64,000 bases of DNA from assembly GCF_000179555.1 (NCBI RefSeq), contig NZ_AECZ01000003.1, forward strand, positions 186,001-250,000. The letters run 5' to 3'. Both the position numbers and the translations under genes were made by a program. The stretch is from Solidesulfovibrio fructosivorans JJ] (GTDB lineage Bacteria; Desulfobacterota; Desulfovibrionia; Desulfovibrionales; Desulfovibrionaceae). This document shows positions 43,703-53,979 of this stretch, one piece after another. The notes under the pieces were generated by a model that saw only the letters and a list, made by a program, of their open reading frames with translations, searched no databases and had not been told where the DNA came from. Within the stretch, counting starts at the first letter, position 1, and the number at the start of each line of letters is the position of its first letter.

Positions 43703-45619
43703 TTAGAAATGTTCGAACAGGGCCTCGTCGGCCATGGCATCGCCGGCGAGGGCGATCGACGTTCCCCGGACCGGCGGCTTGGGAGCCGGTTCATGGTTGT
43801 TGCCGCCTAGGCCCACCGGCAGACGCTTCCTGTCCTTCCCCCGCTCGAGGCGGTTTTGGGGCCCGGCCTGTCCCGCCAACTGGAAAAAGCCCACCGTGCT
43901 GACGAGTTGTTCGGCTTGCGAGGAGAGCTCCTCGGCCGTGGAGGCCAGCTCTTCGGAGGCGGAGGCGTTTTGCTGCACGACCTGGTCGAGTTGTTGCAGC
44001 GCCTTGTTGACCTGGGTCGCGCCGAGGCTTTGCTCCTGGGAGGCGGCGGCGATTTCCTGCACCAGGTCGGAGGTCTTGAGGATGTCCGGCACGAGCTTTT
44101 CCAGGAGCCGGCCGGCCCGTTCGGCCACATCCAGGCTCGAGGCCGACAGGGTGTTGATCTCGGCCGCGGCGGACTGGCTGCGTTCGGCGAGCTTCCTGAC
44201 CTCGGCGGCCACCACGGCGAATCCCCGGCCGTGATCCCCGGCCCGGGCCGCTTCCACGGCGGCGTTTAAGGCGAGCAGGTCGGTCTGGCGGGCGATTTCC
44301 TCGATGATGGAGATCTTGGTGGCGATCTGGCGCATGGCCGCCACGGTGTCGACCATGGCCTGCCCGGATTCCCTGGCGTCCTGTCCGGCCTTGTCGGCAA
44401 GGGATTCGGTCTGGCGGGCATTGTCGGCGTTGCGCATGATGGAACCGCTGATCTGTTCCATGGAGGAGGAGCTTTCCTCCACGGACGCGGCCTGTTCCGA
44501 GGCGCCCTGGGAAAGGGATTCGGAGGAGGCGCTGAGCTGCTCGGCGCCGGAGGCCATGTTCTCGGCGCCGCTTTGGACCTCGCGCACGATGTCGGTCAGC
44601 CGCTCCACCATGTTGCCGAGCGACCGCATGAGCGCGTCGTTTTCGGAACGGATCTTCACCTGGAGGTTCAGGTCGCCGGCGGCCATTTTGCTGGCCAGCT
44701 CGGCCACATGGCGTTCGGTCGTGATGAGCCCGGAAAGCGAGCGCAAAAGCACATCGGCCTCGCAACGCGGCGCCACGGTCACCTGCAAGTCGCCCTGGGC
44801 CATGCGGGAAACGGCCCCGGTTACCTCCGATTCGGCCCGGGCCACTTCCCGCAGGGCCTCGCAGACCTGTCCCACCTCGTCGGCGCGTCGGACATCGAGC
44901 GTGCTCCCCAGATCACCCCGGGCAACCCCCTGGGCGAAGTCCACGCAGGCGTTGAGCGGCTTGGAAATGCCCCGGGAGATGCTGACGCCGAGGATGATTC
45001 CGAGCAGCACGGCCGCGGCGATGACAATGCCGAGGGTGAGCCGGCTGTCCGTATAGAGGTCGGCCGTTTCCCGGGCATGGTTTTGGGCGTTGGATTCCTT
45101 GTTTTGGACAAGCTCGCCCATGAGCGTGTCCATGGCCCGGACCTTGTCCCGGCCGGCCCCCATGGAAAGGGCCACCGAAGCCCGGTCGGCCTCGAGCGCC
45201 TCTTTTTTGGTGGCGCCCACGATCTGCTCCCACACCGGCACCAGGGCGTCCCAGGTCGCGTCGAGCCGCGCCAGCATGGCCTGTCCCTCCTTGGAGACGA
45301 ACAGCGGACGGGCCACGGAGACCTGCTCCTTGAACAGTTTCTTGTAATGCTCGATGCGTTCGACAAGCTTGGCCCGCTCGTCGCCGGAGGTGGACAGGAT
45401 AAGGTTTTTCGTGGCCCGGTCGGCATACACCAGGTAGACGTTGGCCTGCTTGATGGCCGCGACCCCGAGCAATTCCCGTTGATACATGACCTCGGCCATT
45501 TCGCTGATTCGCCACATATTGTGCAGGCCGAGCAGTCCGACCACCGCCACGATTAGGGATATCAGGAAGAAGGAACCGATCAACTTCGTTGCGATTCGCA
45601 TGTCATGAAACCACCGCAT
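43703..45619 (-). CDS. Methyl-accepting chemotaxis protein with three HAMP-like units
   Basis: 638 residues. First membrane helix ([20 protein letters not shown]), four-helix-bundle periplasmic domain to about 185, second helix ([18 protein letters not shown]). Next come three consecutive HAMP-like units (GISKPLNAC...GDLGSTLD; ...GDLQVTV; ...GDLNLQVK), and a cytoplasmic signalling hairpin with the conserved [20 protein letters not shown] tip. The C-terminus ends DEALFEHF, fitting the [FW]xxF CheR-tethering pentapeptide. Ligand unknown. Paralogue of the MCP at 46906-48699. GAGGA precedes the ATG. Confidence 0.93.
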   Translation of the reverse strand: MRWFHDMRIATKLIGSFFLISLIVAVVGLLGLHNMWRISEMAEVMYQRELLGVAAIKQANVYLVYADRATKNLILSTSGDERAKLVERIEHYKKLFKEQVSVARPLFVSKEGQAMLARLDATWDALVPVWEQIVGATKKEALEADRASVALSMGAGRDKVRAMDTLMGELVQNKESNAQNHARETADLYTDSRLTLGIVIAAAVLLGIILGVSISRGISKPLNACVDFAQGVARGDLGSTLDVRRADEVGQVCEALREVARAESEVTGAVSRMAQGDLQVTVAPRCEADVLLRSLSGLITTERHVAELASKMAAGDLNLQVKIRSENDALMRSLGNMVERLTDIVREVQSGAENMASGAEQLSASSESLSQGASEQAASVEESSSSMEQISGSIMRNADNARQTESLADKAGQDARESGQAMVDTVAAMRQIATKISIIEEIARQTDLLALNAAVEAARAGDHGRGFAVVAAEVRKLAERSQSAAAEINTLSASSLDVAERAGRLLEKLVPDILKTSDLVQEIAAASQEQSLGATQVNKALQQLDQVVQQNASASEELASTAEELSSQAEQLVSTVGFFQLAGQAGPQNRLERGKDRKRLPVGLGGNNHEPAPKPPVRGTSIALAGDAMADEALFEHF

Positions 45620-46262
45620 GCTGTTATCCTCCTCGTTGATGGTCGATACGCGCATGGATTGACGCCAGCGCGTCAGCCGGAGAGACATCTTCCGGTTCAA
45701 GACCTCTGGAGTGTGTGACGCGCGTCTGTCAAGGTTTGCCTGAAGCCAGCCCTGTGTCTTTGCCGGTTCGGGAGTGTTGCAAAGCGCCACGGCGAGCCTG
45801 GGGCCAGCGTAAGCGCCACCGCAGCCTCGGCGGCTTTCACGGGGGCAATCGCGGCGTGTTTGCCGGAATCGTCCCGCCGCGCCGCGTGCGTTCCGTGTAA
45901 GTGCGTTCAATGGCGAAATGATGCCGCTGAAGCTTAATTCCCGCGCCGCGCGGCTAGGCCGAAAGGGGGCGGGTGAAAGAAGAGAGGCGTGCGGGACAGG
46001 CCCGTCGCACAGGGGGCTTTCCGGGGCCGGGGCTAGAGGGGGGGGCCTGGCGGGCTGGCCATGCACACGCGGTTTCGGCCCGCGCATCGAGGCCGTGGCG
46101 GGATTTTCGCGGAGCCCTGATGATCCTTTCCCAAAGCGCCGGGGCGGCGTCGTGGACCAGATCCGACGGTGACGGCCCGGTATCGTCAAGAATCTTTGGA
46201 AAGGGGGGCTGGGGGGGGGGGAACCTTTCCGCAGAAAGGCTTCCCCCCAGCTTCTTTTGGCC
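45620..46262. other. Gap between cheW and the MCP, with palindrome (copy 5)
   Basis: No gene is supported in this 643-bp stretch. It contains hairpin A of the palindrome family at 46209-46250 (CTGGGGGG...CCCCCCAG). To its left is the conserved spacer in reverse orientation (GACGGTGACGG ... TATCGTCAAGAATCTTTGG). Hairpin B is absent. It lies directly after the cheW stop. The MCP promoter should be in 45620-45900 but no clear consensus is seen. Confidence 0.6.
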
Positions 46263-46775
46263 TCAAGCGGCGTCGGCGGCGTTTTCCTGGGCCACGACGG
46301 CGGTGAGGTCCAGGACCTCGTCGAGGTTGAAGAGGTGTTGCGTATCAAGCACGATGACGAATCTGTCGCCGTGCCGGCCGATGCCCCGGATGCAGGCGGC
46401 GGACGCCGCCGTGCCCATGGATGGGGGCGGCACGATGTGGGCGTCGTCGAGCTCCAGCACCTCCTTGACCGATTCCGTCAGTCCGCCGATGAGGCGTATT
46501 TTCCCCTCCGTGGCCTGTTCCATGATGACGATGCGGGTGTTGATGCTCTGGGCCACGGGCCCGAGTCCGAGCCTTTGGCCGAGGTCCATCACGGGCACGG
46601 CCTCGCCCCGCACGTCGACCACGCCGCGCATGGCCGGGGGCATGTGCGGCACGCGCGTGATGTCGGTGAAATCCAGGATCTCCCGGACCGAGAAGATATC
46701 GATGGCGAAGCAGGAGCCCTGGCCGAGGGTCAGGGTCAGGTAGCGTCTGATTGCCGAGGCGGTTTGTTCTTCCAT
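46263..46775 (-). CDS. cheW: Chemotaxis coupling protein CheW
   Basis: 170 residues. CheW links receptors to the CheA kinase. The sequence follows the family: [23 protein letters not shown], then [27 protein letters not shown] (the conserved P.f..GviNlRG.viPv.dl segment) and IVIMEQ. Located between two paralogous MCP genes on the same strand, so it probably serves that receptor pair. No cheA is in the window. Confidence 0.95.
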   Translation of the reverse strand: MEEQTASAIRRYLTLTLGQGSCFAIDIFSVREILDFTDITRVPHMPPAMRGVVDVRGEAVPVMDLGQRLGLGPVAQSINTRIVIMEQATEGKIRLIGGLTESVKEVLELDDAHIVPPPSMGTAASAACIRGIGRHGDRFVIVLDTQHLFNLDEVLDLTAVVAQENAADAA

Positions 46776-46905
46776 GGCGATTCTCCGCGTTGCGGGCCGG
46801 CGTTCAGGCCGACCCGCGTTTCCGGCTGATGTCGTGCGCAGCCGCCCGAGTCGCTTGTGGAAAACGGCGTCGTACGGGGCGCGCCCGCCGTTTTCGGGCG
46901 CGAGG

Positions 46906-48699
46906 CTAGAATCGTTCGAACAGGGCGTCGTCCGAGTCGGCGACGGCCCGCGGCAGCGGCGTCGGTTCGGGCGGGAGCCTGTTCCCCTGGTTGGGCTTAG
47001 GGCCGTTGCCGCCTACGCCCGCCGGGGTCCTTTTTCTGGCGGGTGCGCTTGCCGCGCGCATTTGCTGCCCGTCGGTCTGGAAAAAGGCCACCGTGCTGAC
47101 GAGTTGTTCGGCTTGCGAGGAAAGCTCCTCGGCCGTGGACGCCAGTTCTTCGGATGCCGAGGCGTTTTGCTGCACGACCTGGTCGAGCTGTTGCAACCCC
47201 TTGTTGACCAGTTCCGCGCCGGAGCTCTGTTCGTGGGAGGCGGCGGCGATTTCCTGCACCAGCTCGGACGTCTTGAGGATGTCCGGCACGAGCTTTTCCA
47301 GGAGCCGGCCGGCCCGTTCGGCCACGTCGAGGCTCGAGGCGGAAAGGGCGTTGATCTCGGCCGCGGCGGACTGGCTGCGTTCGGCGAGCTTCCTGACCTC
47401 GGCGGCCACCACGGCGAACCCCCGGCCGTGTTCGCCGGCCCGGGCCGCTTCTACGGCGGCGTTTAAGGCGAGCAGGTCGGTCTGGCGGGCGATTTCCTCG
47501 ATGATGGAAATCTTGGTGGCGATCTGGCGCATGGCGGCCACGGTGTCGTTCATGGCCTGGCCGGATTCCTTGGCGTCCTGTCCGGCCTTGTTGGCGAGGG
47601 ATTCGGTCTCGCGGGCATTGTCGGCGTTGCGTATGATGGAGCCGCTGATCTGTTCCATGGAGGAGGAGCTTTCCTCCACGGAGGCGGCCTGTTCCGACGC
47701 GCCCTGGGACAGGGACTCGGACGAGGCGCTCAGTTCCTGGGCCCCGGAAGCCATGTTGTCCGCCCCGCTTTGCACCTCGGCGACGACCATGGTCAGGCGT
47801 TTGATCATGTCGTTTAACGATTCCATGAGCGTATCGACCGGGCCGCGTTTCTCCACGCTGACCCGCAGGTCGCCATGGGCCATCTTGCCGGCGATTTCGG
47901 TCACCTCGCCTTCGGCCTGGGCCACTTCGCGCAGGGCCTGGCACACCTGTCCCACTTCGTCGGCCCGTTCGAAATCGAGCTTGCGGGTCAGGTCCCCCTG
48001 GGCCAGGGCCTTGGCGAAGGCCACGCAGGCGGTCAAGGGCACGGCGATGCCCCGGGAAATGCTCCAGCCGAGGCCCATGCCGAGCAGCACGGCCGCGGTG
48101 AGCACCACGGTGAGCATCGTGCGGCTCCGCTTATACAGCGTCTCCGCTGCCATGGCGTAGTTTTTGGCGTTGTCCTCCTTGTGCCGGACAACCTCGCTCA
48201 TGAGGCCGTCCAAGGCCCGGGTCTTTTCGCGGCCGGCCCCCATGGACAAGGCCACCGAGGCCCGGTCCGTCTCAAGGTTCTCGCTTTGGGTGGCCTTGAC
48301 GATCTGGTCCCATACCGGGGTCAGGTCTTGCCAAGCCGCCTCGAGCCGGTTCAGCATGGACTTGCCTTCTTCGGAAGCGAACAGGGGCCGGGCTATGGCC
48401 ATCTGCCGCACATAGCTTTTCTTGTAGGCGTCGATGTGTTCGATAAGCTTGCTGCGCTCCTCGCGCGAGGTGGACAAAATGAGATTTTTGGTGGCCCGGT
48501 CGGCGTAGACGAGGTTGACGTTGGCCTCCCGGATGGCCGCGACGCCCAGCAGTTCCCTGTTGTATATCGTTTCGGCCATGTCGCTGATGAGTCCCATGTT
48601 GTGCAAGCCCAGCAGGCCGACCGTCATGACGATCAGAGACATCAGGATGAAGGAACCAATCAACTTCGGCCCCACACGCATGTTATGAAACCATTGCAT
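46906..48699 (-). CDS. Methyl-accepting chemotaxis protein with two HAMP-like units
   Basis: 597 residues. Same architecture as the 43703-45619 MCP and very similar in sequence, but with two HAMP-like units (GIAVPLTAC...GDLTRKLD; ...GDLRVSVE), about 41 residues shorter. The signalling tip is [20 protein letters not shown]; the C-terminus ends DDALFERF, again a possible CheR pentapeptide. AGGAG precedes the ATG. It probably arose by local duplication. Ligand unknown. Confidence 0.93.
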   Translation of the reverse strand: MQWFHNMRVGPKLIGSFILMSLIVMTVGLLGLHNMGLISDMAETIYNRELLGVAAIREANVNLVYADRATKNLILSTSREERSKLIEHIDAYKKSYVRQMAIARPLFASEEGKSMLNRLEAAWQDLTPVWDQIVKATQSENLETDRASVALSMGAGREKTRALDGLMSEVVRHKEDNAKNYAMAAETLYKRSRTMLTVVLTAAVLLGMGLGWSISRGIAVPLTACVAFAKALAQGDLTRKLDFERADEVGQVCQALREVAQAEGEVTEIAGKMAHGDLRVSVEKRGPVDTLMESLNDMIKRLTMVVAEVQSGADNMASGAQELSASSESLSQGASEQAASVEESSSSMEQISGSIIRNADNARETESLANKAGQDAKESGQAMNDTVAAMRQIATKISIIEEIARQTDLLALNAAVEAARAGEHGRGFAVVAAEVRKLAERSQSAAAEINALSASSLDVAERAGRLLEKLVPDILKTSELVQEIAAASHEQSSGAELVNKGLQQLDQVVQQNASASEELASTAEELSSQAEQLVSTVAFFQTDGQQMRAASAPARKRTPAGVGGNGPKPNQGNRLPPEPTPLPRAVADSDDALFERF

Positions 48700-49429
48700 G
48701 AGATTCTCCTTTTGTTGCGCGCTGTATCGTCAAAAAGACGGCAATGGTGTTTGCCCTATGGATAACGGGCTCAAAGGCAAATGCCGCCATGTTCGGTCTG
48801 TCTCTTGGAATAAACTGATGGTTGTACGACGCCTGTGGATATACAGTAAGTTTTGTGTCCATTTCCTCCTTTGTCGCTATGGATTGTGTTGGGCACGCAA
48901 ATGTATAAGCATGTATTTTTTTGGCATTATAGTTATGATATTAATTTAAAGAAGTTCTTGTGTCCGGAGGATTGCTGCTTTCCCGCGCCCGCAGCCTTGC
49001 CGAGAGCGGTGGTGCTTCTCGTTGCGGCGCGACACAGGGCGCGCCGGGCCGCGCTGTTGCCCACCCCGGTCGCGCGACGGCGAGAAAAAGCCTCTGTCTA
49101 TTTCACGTGAATTGAAGGATACTCATTTCGGGCCAGTCGGCCCCGGAGGGGGGGATGAGAATAAAAAAGGATAGGATTTAACAGAGAGTTTGCTCGCGAG
49201 GGCATTTTAAACTTCATAATGCTCGGTCCCTGCCTGGCGGGAAGAACGTTTTCTTTCCGTTGTTGTGTGTCGTCTTCCCCCTGCTGGGCTTTCGAAACAG
49301 GGAGACAATGCCGGCAAATGCTTTTTTTTGCCCCGGGCCGTCTTTCCCGGCGAAAAACATTCGCTTTCCCCGAATCATTTCTTCCGATCCCAAATATCCT
49401 GTTTTGGGATATTGTGCAACGCATCCTAT
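48700..49429. other. 730-bp gap between MCP and XRE genes
   Basis: No gene is supported. The middle (about 48830-48960) is conspicuously AT-rich compared with its surroundings and may hold the MCP promoter or a recent insertion. A second AT-rich patch lies at 49150-49200. An operator-like double inverted repeat at 49387-49413 belongs to the next gene. Confidence 0.55.
49387..49413. promoter_or_regulatory. Double inverted repeat, probable operator of the XRE regulator
   Basis: Two interleaved dyads: ATCCCAAA-N8-TTTGGGAT (49387-49410) and AATATCC-N7-GGATATT (49393-49413). They end 16 bp before the GTG start of the XRE gene, suitable for autorepression. A rival reading as a terminator is weak because no T-run follows. 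Confidence 0.55.
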
Positions 49430-49675
49430 GTGAAACTCGTGAAGCGTATTAGTTACACGCGGCGCTACGAGTGTTTCCGCGCTCTTCTGCTTTCGCTCCG
49501 CAAGGAGGCCGGATTGCGCCAGACCGAGTTGGCCGCGCGCTTGGGATATCCGCAATCCTACGTGAGCAAGTACGAAAGCGGCCAGCGGCGCATCGACCTG
49601 ATCGAATTGGAGGCCATATGCCAGGCCCTCGGGATCACGCTGCTGGAATTCGTGGCGCGCTTCAACGATGGCTAG
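49430..49675 (+). CDS. XRE-family helix-turn-helix regulator
   Basis: 81 residues, almost entirely a Cro/CI-type domain: LLLSLRKEAGLRQTELAARL, then YPQSYVSKYESGQRRIDLIE and ICQALGITLLEFVARF. Single-domain repressors like this act as dimers on short dyads. Start GTG at 49430, or GTG at 49439; neither has a strong ribosome site. The frame continues upstream, but that part is cysteine-rich and overlaps the operator. It precedes the alcohol-dehydrogenase operon by 251 bp and may regulate it (inference). Confidence 0.8.
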   Translation: MKLVKRISYTRRYECFRALLLSLRKEAGLRQTELAARLGYPQSYVSKYESGQRRIDLIELEAICQALGITLLEFVARFNDG

Positions 49676-49790
49676 AGATGTCCGCGCGCGTATCCGGGGA
49701 TCTTCCGTGAGGAATCCCGGGAGGTTTTGGAAAAGCTCGCCGAAAAGGTCGCCGAAAAGGCCTGGCGGAAAGGCTTGGCGGCGGCTTCGC

Positions 49791-49818
49791 TTGACCTTTG
49801 AAACCGTGGCGTTATAAT
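49791..49818 (+). promoter_or_regulatory. Sigma-70-type promoter for the alcohol dehydrogenase operon
   Basis: TTGACC, 16-bp spacer, TATAAT. The -10 matches the consensus in full and the -35 in five of six positions. It is 109 bp before the ATG of the dehydrogenase, the first good start downstream. Confidence 0.65.
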
Positions 49819-49926
49819 TTCGTGTCAAAAGGAAACGCCAGCCTTCCCGTTCGGGGCGGATGCGATCGTCCCGGCGTGCGCTCCATGCGCCCGCAACCCC
49901 GTTCGTCCCACCCGCCAAGGAGCGCC

Positions 49927-51069
49927 ATGCGGATCAGCAAGTTCGCCATCCCAGAGATCATCTTCGGTCGGGGCAGCATCGTCCACCTGGCTTCCTGCGC
50001 CAAGCGCCTGGGCGGACGCCGGGTGTTGCTCGTCAGCGACCAGGGGCTCGTCGCGGCCGGCTGGGTGGACCGGATCATGGACATCCTGCGCGACAACGGC
50101 CTCGAATGGATCTATTACGACGCCGTCAATTCCAATCCGCGCGATTACCAGATCCATGAAGGCGCGGAAATCTACGCCCGCGAGCGGGCCGACGTCATCA
50201 TCGCCGTGGGCGGCGGCAGCCCCATGGACGCGGGCAAAGGCATCGCCACCATCGTCGGCAACGGCGGCCGCATCAGCGACTACGAAGGGGCCAACCGCAT
50301 CATGCGGCCCCTGCCCCCCATGATCTTCATGCCGACCACGGCCGGCTCGGGCTCGGACATCTCCCAGTTCTGCATCATCACCGACGTCGAGCGCCAGGTG
50401 AAGATGTCCATCATCAGCCGCTCGCTCGTGCCCAACATTTCCATCATCGACCCGCTGGTTCTCCTGACCAAAAGCGAACACCTCATCATCGCCTCGGCCA
50501 TCGACGCCTTCGCCCACGCCGTGGAGTCCTACCTGTCGCTTCTGGCCTCGCCCTTTACCGAGGTGCAGGCCTTAAAAGCCATGCGCCTTATCATGCGCAA
50601 CCTCCCGGCCGCCCTGGCCGACCGGTCCATCGAGGCCTTGGAGAACCTGAGCATCGCCGCCACCTCGGCCGGCATGTCCTTTTCCAACGCCGGGCTCGGC
50701 ATCGGCCATTCCCTGGCCCATTCGCTGGGCGGCATGTTCGACGTGCTCCACGGCCTGGTCCATCCCATCCTGCTGCCGGCGGTCATGCGCTACAACCTGC
50801 CGACGAGCCTGGACAAGCTGGCCACCATCGGCCGCATCGTCTGCGGTCCGCGCATGTGCTCCTCGGAATACATCGCCATGGCCGGCATCAACTGGCTGGA
50901 GCGGTTCTACGCCGACCTCGGGGTGCCGGTGCGCCTGCGCGACATCCTGCCGGACAAGGGCTGCCTGGAGACCATCGCCCGCACGGCGGTCAACGACGCC
51001 TGCACCCTGACCAATCCACGCCCCGTCACCTGGGAGTCGCTTCTTGGCATCTGCCAGGAGGCCTGGTGA
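49927..51069 (+). CDS. Iron-containing alcohol dehydrogenase
   Basis: 380 residues, group III Fe-ADH. The NAD-binding loop is GGGSPMDAGKG near residue 95. Metal ligands are visible as D and H in SAIDAFAHAVE and two histidines in HSLAHSLGGMFDVLHGLVHP. It interconverts primary alcohols and aldehydes with NAD(P). It heads a three-gene coupled operon with a histidine kinase and a sigma-54 activator, so it may be part of the response that system controls. Start ATG 49927, with AAGGAG upstream. Confidence 0.93.
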   Translation: MRISKFAIPEIIFGRGSIVHLASCAKRLGGRRVLLVSDQGLVAAGWVDRIMDILRDNGLEWIYYDAVNSNPRDYQIHEGAEIYARERADVIIAVGGGSPMDAGKGIATIVGNGGRISDYEGANRIMRPLPPMIFMPTTAGSGSDISQFCIITDVERQVKMSIISRSLVPNISIIDPLVLLTKSEHLIIASAIDAFAHAVESYLSLLASPFTEVQALKAMRLIMRNLPAALADRSIEALENLSIAATSAGMSFSNAGLGIGHSLAHSLGGMFDVLHGLVHPILLPAVMRYNLPTSLDKLATIGRIVCGPRMCSSEYIAMAGINWLERFYADLGVPVRLRDILPDKGCLETIARTAVNDACTLTNPRPVTWESLLGICQEAW

Positions 51070-52280
51070 TGCCCTGGCGGGCGCCGTCCCTCGAGGATCT
51101 CATCGGCATCGAGCACAGCAAGCTCGGTTTTTTCCAGGAGCTGCGTCAGACCATCGAAGCCTTGAAGGACGCCAATACCCAGTCCTCCCAGCGACGTCGC
51201 GAGATAGCCGCCATCCTCGACGGCATCACCGACATCATGATGGTGCTCACCCCTGACCTGCGCATCCTGTCGGTCAACCACGTCTTCCGGCAGGTCTTTC
51301 CCGATCCCGCGCCGGAAGGGAAATTCTGCTACGAGATCTTTCGCGGCGAGAACCACCCCTGCCCGAACTGTCCGGCCCAGAGATCCTTCGCCACCGGCGA
51401 CATCTGCCGCGAAACCGCGATTTTCAAGATCAACGGCAAGAACATCCAATTCGAGATGGTGGCCTCGCCCATCCACCACCCCGACGACCCCGAGCAGCAT
51501 ATCCTGGTCTTCAAACGCGACGTGACGCGGGAAAAGGAATACCAGGCCAAGTTCTACCAGGCCGAGAAGATGGCCACCATCGGCATGCTGGCCACGGGCG
51601 TGGCCCACGAGGTCAACAATCCGCTCACCGCCATCTTCGGTTTCGCCGAGGGCTTGCGCCGGCGGCTGCCGACCCTGCGCGAAACGGTCGATCCCGCCGT
51701 GATGGACGATGTGGAGGACTACGTCACCACCATCCTGCAGGAGTGCCGCCGCTGCCAGGACATCGTCACCACGCTTCTCACCTTCAGCCGGCACAAGACC
51801 GTGAGCTTTTCCCCGGTGAGCTTGAACGCCGTGGTCGAGGACACGCTCAAGCTCCTGCGCAGCCACCTCAGGCAGCGCAATCAGGCCAAGATCACCGTGC
51901 GCACGGAGCTGTGCGAGGACCTGCCCATGGTTTCCGGCGACGAGCACCAGATCAAGCAGGTGATGCTGAACCTCCTGGTCAACGCCATGGACGCCATCGT
52001 CGGGCCCGGCCACATCATCATCACCACCTTCCAGGAAGCCTCCGGCGCGGTCTGCCTGTCCGTGGAGGATTCCGGCTGCGGCGTCCCCAAGGAAAACATG
52101 GACAAGCTGTTCGAACCCTTTTTCACCACCAAGCGGGCCGGCAAGGGCATCGGCATCGGGCTTTCCACCTGCATGACCATCGTGAACAAACACCAGGGCG
52201 AGATTACGGTCAAAAGCAAGCCCGGCGAGGGCTCGGTCTTTATCGTCAAGCTCCCCGTCAACACGGACAAAACATCGTGA
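51069..52280 (+). CDS. PAS-domain sensor histidine kinase
   Basis: 403 residues, no membrane helix. A coiled N-terminus leads to a PAS domain (about 60-160) containing CYEIFRGENHPCPNC, a cysteine cluster that might bind metal or sense redox. Next come the H box ATGVAHEVNNPL with phospho-His180, an N box, a G1 box DSGCGVPKENM and a G2 box GIGIGLSTCM. The NtrB-like catalytic end partners the downstream NtrC-type regulator. It overlaps the dehydrogenase stop (TGATG) and the regulator start (GTGA). Confidence 0.93.
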   Translation: MPWRAPSLEDLIGIEHSKLGFFQELRQTIEALKDANTQSSQRRREIAAILDGITDIMMVLTPDLRILSVNHVFRQVFPDPAPEGKFCYEIFRGENHPCPNCPAQRSFATGDICRETAIFKINGKNIQFEMVASPIHHPDDPEQHILVFKRDVTREKEYQAKFYQAEKMATIGMLATGVAHEVNNPLTAIFGFAEGLRRRLPTLRETVDPAVMDDVEDYVTTILQECRRCQDIVTTLLTFSRHKTVSFSPVSLNAVVEDTLKLLRSHLRQRNQAKITVRTELCEDLPMVSGDEHQIKQVMLNLLVNAMDAIVGPGHIIITTFQEASGAVCLSVEDSGCGVPKENMDKLFEPFFTTKRAGKGIGIGLSTCMTIVNKHQGEITVKSKPGEGSVFIVKLPVNTDKTS

Positions 52281-53608
52281 GCAACCCCTCCTACAGCGTG
52301 CTGGTGGTGGATGACGAGCCTTCCATCGGCAAATTGCTCAAAAAGGAATTGTCCTCCCCGGCCCGGGCCGTGGCGGCGGCGGAAACGGCGCATCAGGCCC
52401 GGGAGATGCTGCGGCGCAACACCTACGAAGTGGTGGTGCTCGACCTGCGCCTGCCCGACGCCGACGGCCTGGACGTGCTGGTGGAGATCCGCCAGCATTC
52501 TCCGGACGTCGAGGTCATCATCATCACCGGCCACGGCAACATCGACTCGGCCGTGGAGGCCATGAAGCTCGGGGCCTACGACTACATCACCAAGCCCTTC
52601 AATCTGGAGGAGCTGGAGCTCATCGTGGAGCGGGCCTACCAGCGGGCCTGCCTGCGCTTCGAGAACCGCCAGCTCAAGCATGCCCAGAACCAGGGCCAGC
52701 CCCAGCAGATCGTGGGCAATTCGGCCGCCATCAAGCAGATCCGCTTCCTCATCGACAAGGTCGCGCCCACCGATGTGCCCGTGCTCATCACCGGCGAGTC
52801 CGGGGCCGGCAAGGAAGTTGCGGCCACGGCCATCCAGGCGCGGTCCAAGCGGGCGGACAAGCCCTACGTCATCAAGAACTGCGCCACCCTGCAAAAGGAG
52901 CTGGCCCGCTCGGAATTGTTCGGCTACGTCAAGGGATCTTTTACCGGGGCCATGGAGAACCGCGAAGGGCTTATGACCTTCGCCAACAAGGGCACGCTTT
53001 TTCTCGACGAGATCGGGGAGCTGCCCATGGAGGTCCAGGCCTCGCTCCTGCGCACCCTGGAGAACAAGACCTACCGCCGGGTGGGCGACAAGGACGAGCG
53101 CACCACGGATTTGCGCCTGATCTTCGCCACCAACCGCAACCTGGCCAAGGAGGTCGAGGCCGGGCGGTTCCACGAGGCGCTCTATCACCGCATCAACGTC
53201 TTCAACATCGAGCTGCCGCCGCTTCGGGAGCGCAAGGAAGACATCCCGCTTTTGGTCGAGTATTTCCTGGGCCGGGTCCAGGCCGGCGGCACCTACCGCG
53301 TGTCCGACCGCGCCATGGCCTGCCTTATCAACTACCAGTGGCCGGGCAACATCCGGGAGCTGCGCAACGTCATCGAACGCGGCGTGATCCTGGCCGAGAA
53401 CGGGGTGATCACGGAAAACGCCCTGCCGCGCGAACTGTCCATGCAGACCGAGGGCGAAAACGACTTCCTGTCGCTTGAGGCCGTGGAGCGCGAGCACATC
53501 GCCAAGGTCCTGGCCTGCTTCGCCAACAACCGCACCCTGGCCGCCACGGCGCTCGGCATCTCGCGCAAGACGCTCTACCGCAAGATCCGCGAATACGCCA
53601 TCATGTGA
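52277..53608 (+). CDS. Sigma-54-dependent response regulator (NtrC family)
   Basis: 443 residues. Receiver domain with phospho-Asp56 (VVVLDLRLPDADG). AAA+ domain with Walker A GESGAGKE at 173 and Walker B FLDEIGE at 244; the sigma-54 contact loop reads GSFTGA at 220, where GAFTGA is usual. A C-terminal Fis-type helix-turn-helix follows (TLAATALGISRKTLYRKIRE). It activates sigma-54 promoters when phosphorylated by the coupled kinase. GTG start, overlapping the kinase stop by 4 bp. Confidence 0.94.
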   Translation: MSNPSYSVLVVDDEPSIGKLLKKELSSPARAVAAAETAHQAREMLRRNTYEVVVLDLRLPDADGLDVLVEIRQHSPDVEVIIITGHGNIDSAVEAMKLGAYDYITKPFNLEELELIVERAYQRACLRFENRQLKHAQNQGQPQQIVGNSAAIKQIRFLIDKVAPTDVPVLITGESGAGKEVAATAIQARSKRADKPYVIKNCATLQKELARSELFGYVKGSFTGAMENREGLMTFANKGTLFLDEIGELPMEVQASLLRTLENKTYRRVGDKDERTTDLRLIFATNRNLAKEVEAGRFHEALYHRINVFNIELPPLRERKEDIPLLVEYFLGRVQAGGTYRVSDRAMACLINYQWPGNIRELRNVIERGVILAENGVITENALPRELSMQTEGENDFLSLEAVEREHIAKVLACFANNRTLAATALGISRKTLYRKIREYAIM

Positions 53609-53979
53609 CCCGCCGGGCTTGTTTGCACAGGCCCGGGGCTAACAGGTGACACACCGATTCGTGTCTTTTGTGACAAAAAGCACCAGAAGCGTGTTTCCGC
53701 TCCGGCGTCCGTTTTCGTCCACGCCCGTCCTTTCCCGCGTTCCGCCCGTTTTTGCTCTGAACAATCCTCAATGACGCGGCCCGATTAGCCGCGTCAGATC
53801 CCGGAATCCTTTCCCGCCGCGCCTCCCGTGCGCTTTTGTCGTGCCGATAGTGGTTGGCCGGTATGCATTTTGCTCTTGTCCGTCACGAGAACACGATTTT
53901 CGCGTGATCCACCGCCCCCTGCCGGCGGCTCACGCGGCGTGGCGATGCCGCGATGCTCGCCCCCAGAAGGAGTCCAACT
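53609..53979. other. Regulatory gap before the cytochrome gene
   Basis: No gene in this 371-bp stretch. It has a short hairpin GACAC-N8-GTGTC followed by TTTT (53648-53669), perhaps the end of the upstream transcript. The adjoining dyad TTTTGTGACAAAA (53666-53678) could be an activator site. A -24/-12-like promoter follows at 53858. Confidence 0.55.
53858..53874 (+). promoter_or_regulatory. Possible sigma-54 (-24/-12) promoter
   Basis: CCGGTATGCATTTTGCT has GG and GC exactly 10 bp apart and the TTGCT -12 element; the -24 box matches TGGCACG only partly. It is about 105 bp before the cytochrome ATG and just downstream of an NtrC-type activator gene. Confidence 0.35.

Noticed and set aside
45620-46348. 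N-terminal extension of the left MCP
   Set aside because: The upstream frame runs through a palindrome and low-complexity sequence; the ATG at 45619 has a ribosome site and leads straight into the first membrane helix.
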